NCBI GenBank assembly: GCA_903871975.1
Contig: CAIQIY010000454.1
Coordinates: 1-7,915, forward strand
Direction: 5' to 3'
From: an uncultured Chloroflexota bacterium
GTDB lineage: Bacteria; Chloroflexota; Chloroflexia; Chloroflexales; Roseiflexaceae
Length of the DNA stretch: 7,915 nucleotides
Shown here: positions 1 through 6,187 of the stretch, piece by piece
Numbering within the stretch: the stretch's first letter is position 1
How the letters are laid out: each line of letters starts with the position of its first letter
Translations under genes and position numbers: made by a program
Notes under the pieces: generated by a model
The model's input: only the letters and a program-made list of their open reading frames with translations
What the model was told of the DNA's origin: nothing
Database searches by the model: none

Positions 1-762
1 AGCGGCTGGAACATCACCATCATCGCCAGCGGCCTGGCGGTACTCGCACCCCACCTGCGCCTCGATCGACGTGGCACGCTCGGGCTCACGCTGGTCATCA
101 TCTGGCTCTATACAGCCTTCGTCGGTCTCGGCGCCACCGTCGTGCGCGCAGCCGTAATGGGGAGCATCGTGGTGATCGGTCACCACCTCGATCGCCCTGG
201 TGCCGTCTGGACGACACTGTTCGCGGCGTGTTGGGCGATGACGCTCTGGCAACCACAGACACTCTGGGATATGGGCTTTCAGCTCTCGGCGCTCGCGACG
301 GCCTCGCTGCTGATGTTTGGGGCGCCGGTCGATGCGCTGCTCGGCCGCACGCCATTGGCCTGGCGCGGCCTCGGCTGGGCGCGCGAGGCTCTGGCCGCGA
401 CGCTGGCGGCACAGTGGCTGGCGTTGCCGTTGATCCTCTACCACTTCGGCACGCTGAGCGTGATCGCGCCGTTGGCGAATGTCGTCATTCTGCCGGCAGT
501 GCCGCTGGCGATGTTGTTCGGCGCCATCGCCCTCGCGGCGGCACTCGTCTGGTTGCCGCTCGGCCAGTTGCTGGCATGGCCGGCGTATTTGTGCTTTGCC
601 TGGCAGACAGAGGCGGCGCATCTGCTGGCGGGCGTGCCGTGGGCCGCGCGGCAGGTGCCGCCCGTGCCATTGTGGGCCCTGCTCGTCGGCTACGGGCTGA
701 TCATCACCACCGGCATCTGGCTGATGCGGCGAGCGGATCGGCACGCATCGCCCGTGGTATGA
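1..762 (+). CDS. comEC: ComEC/Rec2-type DNA-uptake channel protein, C-terminal 253 residues (5' end outside window)
   Basis: The frame is open from base 1 to a TGA at 760-762, giving the last 253 residues of a polytopic membrane protein. ComEC forms the inner-membrane channel that brings single-stranded DNA into the cytoplasm during natural transformation. Hallmarks of the family's Competence domain are visible: SGWN at the fragment's residues 1-4 (family SGxNxxL/I), RAAVMG at 49-54 and WDMGFQLS at 89-96. Several hydrophobic helices follow, the clearest at roughly 127-150, 157-190 and 232-247. The protein ends about 12 residues after the last helix with a basic tail. Many ComEC proteins carry a C-terminal metallo-beta-lactamase domain of some 250 residues here; this one has none, and no frame downstream resumes such a domain. 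The N-terminal OB-fold region would lie upstream of the window. The stop overlaps the start of the next gene. The family call is strong; whether transformation is functional cannot be seen. Confidence 0.85.
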   Translation, partial: SGWNITIIASGLAVLAPHLRLDRRGTLGLTLVIIWLYTAFVGLGATVVRAAVMGSIVVIGHHLDRPGAVWTTLFAACWAMTLWQPQTLWDMGFQLSALATASLLMFGAPVDALLGRTPLAWRGLGWAREALAATLAAQWLALPLILYHFGTLSVIAPLANVVILPAVPLAMLFGAIALAAALVWLPLGQLLAWPAYLCFAWQTEAAHLLAGVPWAARQVPPVPLWALLVGYGLIITTGIWLMRRADRHASPVV

Positions 763-3700
763 TGGTGGTGAGTATGACGCTGGTGGAACCGCGGCCGCGT
801 CGGCGCGCGGAAGCGAGCATATCGATGGAATCACCCCCCGTATGCGTCGACGGCGATGCTGGTGCGCGGGCGCCGACGCTCCGCCTGCTCGGCGGCGCCA
901 TGCTCGGCACGCATCACGCGGTTCCGCGGCGGTTGCGGCGGCTCCTGGGGTACCTGGCTATCGAGCGCGAGCGCGACCATGAGCGTACGGTGCTGGCCAG
1001 CTGGCTTTGGCCCGACGAAGCGCCCGATGCCGCGATGCGATTGCTGCGCCACCACACCTGGCTGTTGCAGCAATTTGCTGCCGCGAGTGGCATCGAGCTG
1101 GTGCTGGCCAGCCCAGCCCATGTGCGCATCCACCCCACGATCGTGACTGATGTCCAGCGGATCAGCGTGCTGCACGCCGCGACCAGCGGCCACTGCCATC
1201 GCCGGCGCATCGGTTGCGCCAGCTGTTGTGCCCGGCTGTTGCAGCTGCTCGATGTCGGCGATGGCGAGCTGCTCGCAGGAATCGTGCCTGAGCACGACGA
1301 TGCATATGGTGCATGGCTGCATCGCTGGCGGGAACAGATCCACGATGTGCGCATCGGTGCCTTGCACGATCTGACCGTCGATGCACACCTCAGGGGCGAT
1401 GGTGCCGCCGCACAGGTATATGCCCAGCGTTGGATCGCTGCCGAGCCGTGGAACGAAGATGCCCATCGCATGCTGATCGAACTACTCGGGCGCGCTGGCC
1501 GGCGTGCTGCGGCGCATCGCCAGGGGCGGCGGGCTGCCACCATCGTCGAGCGTGAGTATGGGGAGGCACTCGAGCCCGCGACCCGGCAACTGCTCGTTGC
1601 CGTCACCAGTGGCACGCTCGGGCCGTATGTCCATGCGCATGGCGTATCACCCGGACTGCGTCGGCCGATTGGCCGTGCAGGCATTTGTGGCACCATCCAT
1701 GCGACAATCGCCGACCCGGCGCAACGCCTGATGACGCTGCATGGCATCGGCGGCGCGGGCAAGACGACACTGCTCGCCGAGCTGGTGCGGCAACTGGCGC
1801 CGCAATTCGCCGATGGTGCATGGTTCCTCGACGTGGCACACGGCGATGATCGCTTCGGCATGCTCGCAGCTCTGGCGCAGGCGGCTGGCGTCAGCCTCAC
1901 CGGCCAGCACGATCCGCTGGCTGCGGTCGCGGCAGCGTTCGGCGACCGCGATCTGCTACTGGCGCTCGACAATGTCGAGCATGTCGCCAGCGCTGCCACC
2001 CTGATCGAAGCGCTGCTCGGTCGTACCACGCGCCTGGTGATCATCTGTGCTGCGCGGCGACGCCTGAACCTGCGCGGCGAACTGGTCATCGCAGTGGACG
2101 GGCTGGCGTCGTCGCCCGAGGATGACACCCATGAAGCGCCAGCGGTGGCATTGTTCCTCACGTGCGCGCAGGCAAACGATCTCGCTCGCAACTGGCATGC
2201 CGAGGCGGCGGCGATCGCACAGCTGTGCCGCATGGTCGGCGGCCTGCCGCTGGCGATCGAGTGGCTCGCCTGGCTGGCGCGTGCCGTACCGTGCGATGTG
2301 CTGGTCGAGCAGTTCGCCGTTCACCTGGAGCGCGCGGTACCCGGCCATGCCGACGGGGTAATCGACGGCGCACCATCGCTTCATGCGGTCTTCATGGGCG
2401 TCTGGGATGCGCTGGATCCCGCGCAGCGCCGTGTGTTGCAGGCATGCGCAGTGTTTCGCGCCGGCTTCAGCCTCGCCGATCTGGCCGCCATCCTCGATGC
2501 ACCGGAGCTGGCGCTTCGGCCGGCGCTCACGGCGTTGATCGATGCTGCACTGGTGCGCTGGCAGGATGGCTGCCGCGCATACCTGCATCCGCTCATCGCC
2601 CAGTTCACCCGCATCCTTGCCCCACCAGACGACGCACTGACTACTCGCCATGCCGTGCGACTGCTCGGCATCCTGGCCGATCCCGTCTTCGGTCGGATCA
2701 ATCCTGCAGCCTATGTCGCGGCTGCGCGCCTACGCGAGCGATTCGACGACATCGCGATCGCCTGGAAGCATGCCGTGCTCGTGGGGCATTGGCAACTGGC
2801 TCGTGCTGCGCTGCCGGCGTGGTACACCATCGCGACGGCCCTCGGCTGGGCCGAGCGCATCGCGGCACTGATGGCGCGCAGTGCCTGCGGTGCCGCACCG
2901 CTCGTGGCGCTGGAACTGTGGCGCACCGAAGCGCGGCTGCGCCTCGACCTTGCCGATCGGGCGGCACTGGCGCAGCTGGTCGTACAGATCCAGCGCAGCG
3001 CACCACAGCCACACGATCCCCGGCTCGGCCTGGAGCTGGAGTGGTTTGTGGCGATGGTTGATGGGCTCGCCGGTGAGCGTCTGACCGAATATGCGGCAGC
3101 ACTACGACGTGTGCTGGTGCTGGCGGGCGCTGACCATGACACGCTGCGCGCCGAGGTGTGCTATCGGCTGGGGCGCTGCCTGATGGATCAGGGTGATCTC
3201 GCCGGCGCACAGCGCCAGTTGGAAGACAGCCTGGCACTGATGCGGCGGCACGATGATTGGCCGGGTACCGTGCGGGTGCTCAACAGCCTGGCCCAGCTGC
3301 CGGCACGCGCTGGCGATCTCGCCGGATCATTGCCGCACTTCGACCAGTTGCTCGACCGCGCCCGGGCCATCGGTGATCCACGCTCGCTCGCGCTCGCACT
3401 GAAGAATGGTGGCGTCATCCGCGCCTTGCTCGGCATCGAGACCGAGCGGGCGATCGCTGCGCTCGAAGAGAGCGAGCACCTCGTCGGCACACTCGGATCC
3501 GTGGCCTTGCACATCGAGACGCTCCATTCGCTGGCGCATGCGCGGCTGGCGTGTGGCCATACACGGCATGCTGCCCGAGCGTTGTGTCGCGCCGCCGAAC
3601 TCGCGTTGACGCAATCACATGTGCCGCGGCTCCTCGAGATCATCGAGGGTTTCGGTGTCTTGATGGCTCAGTCTGACGAGCCAGCGCTGGCCTCGTCGCT

Positions 3701-3896
3701 GCTGTCCCTGGTTGCCGAGCACCAGGCGACCGACGCATTCACGCGTCGGCGGGCGCGCGAGCGATTGGCCACGCTCGACGCCGGGCTGCCGGCACTGGTC
3801 GCCCCGGAGGCACCGGAGCATGTCCTGCAGCAGCTGCTGGCGCGAGTTCGTGCATCTGCCGAATCGCCGCCCGCTGCGCCGCGGACAGCACGCTGA
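759..3896 (+). CDS. AfsR/SARP-like STAND regulator: winged helix, BTAD, NB-ARC ATPase, TPR
   Basis: This is a ~1045-residue cytoplasmic signal-transducing ATPase and probable transcription activator. In order: an OmpR/SARP-like winged helix (39-118, from LRLLGG, with WLWPDE inside); a His/Cys-rich insert (H145, C146, H147, C153, C156, C157); a BTAD helical domain (~160-280); NB-ARC with Walker A GIGGAGKTT at 329-337 (K335), Walker B LLLALDN ending near D404 and GLPLA at 495-499; a second winged helix (544-620) with an MHD-like LHPLIAQF (H610); then TPR-like helix pairs, clearest at ~798-985. In the family, nucleotide exchange on the NB-ARC, triggered through the TPR region, is thought to release the DNA-binding head; the ligand here is unknown. 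I start at ATG 759, whose ATGA overlaps the comEC stop. ATG 762, ATG 774 (preceded by GGTGG at 764-768) and ATG 825 are alternatives, and all keep every domain. Overlap with comEC implies co-transcription and coupled translation. Target genes cannot be read from sequence. Confidence 0.9.
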   Translation: MMVVSMTLVEPRPRRRAEASISMESPPVCVDGDAGARAPTLRLLGGAMLGTHHAVPRRLRRLLGYLAIERERDHERTVLASWLWPDEAPDAAMRLLRHHTWLLQQFAAASGIELVLASPAHVRIHPTIVTDVQRISVLHAATSGHCHRRRIGCASCCARLLQLLDVGDGELLAGIVPEHDDAYGAWLHRWREQIHDVRIGALHDLTVDAHLRGDGAAAQVYAQRWIAAEPWNEDAHRMLIELLGRAGRRAAAHRQGRRAATIVEREYGEALEPATRQLLVAVTSGTLGPYVHAHGVSPGLRRPIGRAGICGTIHATIADPAQRLMTLHGIGGAGKTTLLAELVRQLAPQFADGAWFLDVAHGDDRFGMLAALAQAAGVSLTGQHDPLAAVAAAFGDRDLLLALDNVEHVASAATLIEALLGRTTRLVIICAARRRLNLRGELVIAVDGLASSPEDDTHEAPAVALFLTCAQANDLARNWHAEAAAIAQLCRMVGGLPLAIEWLAWLARAVPCDVLVEQFAVHLERAVPGHADGVIDGAPSLHAVFMGVWDALDPAQRRVLQACAVFRAGFSLADLAAILDAPELALRPALTALIDAALVRWQDGCRAYLHPLIAQFTRILAPPDDALTTRHAVRLLGILADPVFGRINPAAYVAAARLRERFDDIAIAWKHAVLVGHWQLARAALPAWYTIATALGWAERIAALMARSACGAAPLVALELWRTEARLRLDLADRAALAQLVVQIQRSAPQPHDPRLGLELEWFVAMVDGLAGERLTEYAAALRRVLVLAGADHDTLRAEVCYRLGRCLMDQGDLAGAQRQLEDSLALMRRHDDWPGTVRVLNSLAQLPARAGDLAGSLPHFDQLLDRARAIGDPRSLALALKNGGVIRALLGIETERAIAALEESEHLVGTLGSVALHIETLHSLAHARLACGHTRHAARALCRAAELALTQSHVPRLLEIIEGFGVLMAQSDEPALASSLLSLVAEHQATDAFTRRRARERLATLDAGLPALVAPEAPEHVLQQLLARVRASAESPPAAPRTAR

Positions 3897-3943
3897 TGCG
3901 ACACCAGACTTGCGCGGGACGATGCATGGCACGCGTGGGCGGT

Positions 3944-3969
3944 GTTCGCGCACGTGCGAACTCGTTCGC
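3944..3969. repeat. GTTCGC / GCGAAC / GTTCGC repeat cluster downstream of the regulator
   Basis: GTTCGC at 3944-3949 is followed by its inverse GCGAAC at 3956-3961 and another GTTCGC at 3964-3969. The first pair can form a 6-bp stem with a 6-base loop. The second pair makes the palindrome GCGAAC-TC-GTTCGC. The two direct copies start 20 bp apart, about two helical turns. There is no T-run after it, so a simple intrinsic terminator is not supported. It could be an operator, a protein-binding site for uvrB control or a factor-dependent 3'-end structure. The right-hand palindrome resembles the Gram-positive LexA box CGAAC-N4-GTTCG but with a 2-bp spacer. Confidence 0.4.
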
Positions 3970-4111
3970 GATGCCTTGCTGCGCGCCGGATGCGATCGGG
4001 GGCTTCGTTCGGCGGCGATGTCCGCAGCGTGAACCGTGCGACGATCGGCTGCTGCGCCACATCAGCCCTGCAGACGACCGGCCGATCTGCCCACACGCCC
4101 CGCCGATACGG

Positions 4112-4117
4112 TATAAT
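4112..4117 (+). promoter_or_regulatory. Probable uvrB promoter, -10 box TATAAT
   Basis: A perfect sigma-70-type -10 hexamer lies in G+C-rich DNA 65 bp before the uvrB start codon. At the normal 16-18 bp spacing the upstream bases (around 4088-4095) do not resemble TTGACA, and there is no TG extension before the -10. The promoter may therefore be weak or need an activator. Transcription would start near 4124, giving a leader of about 60 bases. The rarity of such a hexamer in this DNA and its position support the call. Confidence 0.6.
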
Positions 4118-4138
4118 GCCGACGTGCTTCGATCACGC

Positions 4139-4158
4139 CGGCACCGTGCGGTGTGCCG
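4139..4158 (+). promoter_or_regulatory. Hairpin in the uvrB leader
   Basis: CGGCAC at 4139-4144 pairs perfectly with GTGCCG at 4153-4158 around an 8-base loop. If transcription starts near 4124 the structure lies in the 5' leader, 13 bases before the Shine-Dalgarno. It could affect mRNA stability or translation, but a 6-bp G+C-rich stem is not rare in this composition, so function is uncertain. Confidence 0.3.
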
Positions 4159-4171
4159 CCGCGGCGCTGAC

Positions 4172-4176
4172 AGGTG
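4172..4176 (+). promoter_or_regulatory. uvrB Shine-Dalgarno, AGGTG
   Basis: AGGTG at 4172-4176 is six bases before ATG 4183. This favours that ATG over an in-frame GTG at 4174, which lies within the motif itself and has no separate ribosome binding site. Confidence 0.6.
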
Positions 4177-4182
4177 TGCATC

Positions 4183-6177
4183 ATGGGTTTCCGGGTCGAA
4201 TCACCATTCATCCCCACCGGTGACCAGCCACGCGCCATCGCGCAGATCGTCGATGGGTTGCGCACCGGCCACCGACACCAGACGCTGCTCGGTGCGACCG
4301 GCACCGGCAAGACATTCGTCATGGCCAAGATCTTCGAGACCCTCGAGCGGCCGGCGTTGGTCATGGCGCACAACAAGACACTCGTCTCGCAGCTGTACGC
4401 CGAGTTTCGCGAGTTGCTGCCCGACGCCGCCGTCGAGATGTTCATCTCGTACTACGATTCGTACACCCCCGAAGCCTATGTCCCGAGCAAGGATCTCTAC
4501 ATCGAGAAGGAAGCCTCGATCAATGAAGAGATCGACCGCCTGCGCCACGCTGCGACACAAGCGCTGTTCACCCGGCGCGATGTCCTGATCGTCGCATCGG
4601 TGTCGGCGATCTATGGCCTCGGCTCGCCGCAGGACTACGGTCAGGTCGCGATTCCGCTGCGCACGGGCGAGCCACGCAATCGCGACAAACTCCTGCGCCA
4701 GCTGCTGGATCTCCAGTTCGAACGCAACGACATCGATTTCCATCGTGGGACGTTTCGCGTGCGCGGCGATGTCCTCGATATCTTCCCGGCCAATGCCGAG
4801 ACGGCGTTGCGCGTCGAGTTTTGGGGCGATGAGATCGAACGAATCACCGGGTTCGATCCGTTGACTGGCGAAGTCCTTGTGCGCCATGCGGCAGCCGAGA
4901 TTTACCCGGCCAAGCACTTCATCGCGACGACCGACAAACTGCGCCTGGCGCTGGCCGACATTCGCGATGAACTCGATGAACGGGTTCGCGAGCTCGAACA
5001 GCGTGGCAATGTCCTCGAAGCGGCCCGATTACGCCAACGCACCACCTATGACCTCGAATTGCTCGGCGAGATTGGCTATTGCTCGGGGATCGAGAATTAC
5101 TCGCGCCACATGGACCGCCGGGCTGCGGGGCAGACACCCTGGACATTGCTGGATTACTTTCCCGACGATTTCATCCTGTTCGTCGACGAATCGCATATCT
5201 CGCTGCCGCAGGTGCGGGGCATGTATCAGGGCGACCGTTCACGCAAGCAGACGCTGGTCGATTATGGCTTCCGCCTGCCATCGGCGCTCGACAACCGCCC
5301 ACTGCAGTTCGACGAGTTCGAGCTGCGTTGGCGCCAGGCGGTGTATGTCTCGGCGACCCCCGGGCCCTACGAGCTCTCGCGCTCGGCGCAGGTCGTCGAG
5401 CAGATCATCCGGCCGACCGGCCTGCTGGATCCGCGTGTGGTCGTGCGACCCACTGCCGGGCAGATCGATGACCTGATCGGCGAGGTTCGCCGTCGCGTCA
5501 CGCTGGGGCAGCGCGCGTTGGTCACGACGCTCACCCGACGAATGGCCGAGGATCTCACCGACTACCTCAAGGAGGTCGGCGTCCGCGCGAGTTACATCCA
5601 CGCCGATGTCGAGGTGCTCGAACGCGTCGAGATCCTGCGCGATCTGCGGCTGGGCGTCTATGATGTCTTGGTCGGCATCAACCTGTTGCGCGAAGGCCTG
5701 GATCTGCCCGAGGTCTCGCTTGTCGCCATCCTCGATGCCAACAAGGAGGGCTACCTGCGATCGACGTCGGCGCTCATCCAGACGATTGGCCGCGCTGCGC
5801 GCCACATCGACGGGATGGTGGTGATGTACGCCGATACGATCACGGCCTCGATGCGCGGCGCGATCGACGAGACGGAGCGACGCCGTGCCGTCCAGGAGCA
5901 GCATAACCGTGATCACGGCATCACACCGGTTGGCATCGTCAAAGCCGTTCGTGACTTGACGGATCGTGTGCGCAACGCAGCCGAGACGCGGGAGCCGTAT
6001 GCCGCGAATGCACCACCGCCGGTCTCGCGTGATGAATTGACCCAACTCATCAAGGATCTCGAGAAGCAGATGAAGCAGGCAGCCAAAGCGCTCGAGTTCG
6101 AACGTGCAGCCGCATTACGCGATCAGATCGTCACATTGCGCCAGACAATCGCACTCGACACTATTCCAGCAGGATGA
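4183..6177 (+). CDS. uvrB: UvrABC excinuclease subunit B (DNA damage verification helicase)
   Basis: UvrB is the central subunit of nucleotide-excision repair. UvrA loads it at lesions, it verifies damage by threading a beta-hairpin between the strands, then recruits UvrC for dual incision. The 664 residues match the family's usual ~660-675. Visible features are Walker A GATGTGKT at 37-44 (K43); the hairpin with YYDSYTPEAY at 90-99; the family block ASVSAIYGLG after it; DESH at 335-338; the block GMYQGDRSRKQTL; LREGLDLPEVSL; QTIGRAAR at 533-540; and a C-terminal UVR helical hairpin (~616-655) that contacts UvrC. All ATPase/helicase motifs look intact. The hairpin has Ser93 where E. coli and Bacillus have a Tyr (YYDYY). 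Start ATG 4183 gives the family-typical MGFRVESPF opening and is preceded by AGGTG. It probably has its own promoter and shares a transcript with the gene 10 bases downstream. Confidence 0.98.
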   Translation: MGFRVESPFIPTGDQPRAIAQIVDGLRTGHRHQTLLGATGTGKTFVMAKIFETLERPALVMAHNKTLVSQLYAEFRELLPDAAVEMFISYYDSYTPEAYVPSKDLYIEKEASINEEIDRLRHAATQALFTRRDVLIVASVSAIYGLGSPQDYGQVAIPLRTGEPRNRDKLLRQLLDLQFERNDIDFHRGTFRVRGDVLDIFPANAETALRVEFWGDEIERITGFDPLTGEVLVRHAAAEIYPAKHFIATTDKLRLALADIRDELDERVRELEQRGNVLEAARLRQRTTYDLELLGEIGYCSGIENYSRHMDRRAAGQTPWTLLDYFPDDFILFVDESHISLPQVRGMYQGDRSRKQTLVDYGFRLPSALDNRPLQFDEFELRWRQAVYVSATPGPYELSRSAQVVEQIIRPTGLLDPRVVVRPTAGQIDDLIGEVRRRVTLGQRALVTTLTRRMAEDLTDYLKEVGVRASYIHADVEVLERVEILRDLRLGVYDVLVGINLLREGLDLPEVSLVAILDANKEGYLRSTSALIQTIGRAARHIDGMVVMYADTITASMRGAIDETERRRAVQEQHNRDHGITPVGIVKAVRDLTDRVRNAAETREPYAANAPPPVSRDELTQLIKDLEKQMKQAAKALEFERAAALRDQIVTLRQTIALDTIPAG

Positions 6178-6181
6178 GGGG
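6176..6181 (+). promoter_or_regulatory. Shine-Dalgarno GAGGGG of the NERD gene, overlapping the uvrB stop codon
   Basis: GAGGGG at 6176-6181 shares two bases with the uvrB TGA (6175-6177) and sits six bases before GTG 6188. This decides the non-ATG start and suggests that ribosomes finishing uvrB help initiate the next gene. Confidence 0.65.
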
Positions 6182-6187
6182 TTCATC

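Larger units (their letters stand above)
3897..4182. other. Intergenic region between the regulator and uvrB
   Basis: I see no convincing gene in these 286 bases. Open frames crossing it are arginine- and cysteine-rich, typical of off-frame translation of G+C-rich DNA, and run into uvrB in the wrong frame. It holds the GTTCGC/GCGAAC cluster, the TATAAT box, a leader hairpin and the uvrB ribosome binding site. No terminator with a T-tract is visible after the regulator. Confidence 0.6.

Noticed and set aside
228..758. N-terminal extension of the regulator frame back into comEC
   Set aside because: The extension is the +1-shifted shadow of ComEC codons (Gly/Ala/Arg-rich) with no SARP homology; the recognised winged helix begins only near 873.
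914..2233. Long open frame on the - strand inside the regulator gene (~439 codons)
   Set aside because: Its translation is Ser/Arg/Ala/Cys-rich without recognisable motifs and it lies opposite a well-supported gene. Long antisense frames are expected in G+C-rich DNA.
2210..3458. At least three copies of the palindrome GCGATCGC within the regulator gene
   Set aside because: More than simple base composition predicts, and reminiscent of cyanobacterial HIP1, but Ala-Ile-Ala and similar codon runs explain them here and no other gene shows the pattern clearly.
3862..3970. Intrinsic terminator after the regulator
   Set aside because: Stem-forming sequence exists at 3944-3961, but there is no T-tract after it and it lies about 50 bases past the stop; listed as a repeat instead.
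4174..4176. GTG as uvrB start
   Set aside because: It overlaps the AGGTG motif that serves ATG 4183, and UvrB proteins normally begin near the residues encoded from 4183.
3896..4588. Open frame on the + strand crossing the regulator-uvrB gap
   Set aside because: The product is Arg/Ser/Pro-rich and it overlaps the first 400 bases of uvrB in another frame; no ribosome binding site or motif supports it.
5239..6045. Open frame on the - strand opposite uvrB (~268 codons)
   Set aside because: It mirrors conserved uvrB codons and has no family signature or ribosome binding site of note.
6104..6187. Earlier start for the NERD gene inside uvrB
   Set aside because: It would overlap uvrB by 74 bases and add an unconserved-looking segment; GTG 6188 has a good Shine-Dalgarno.
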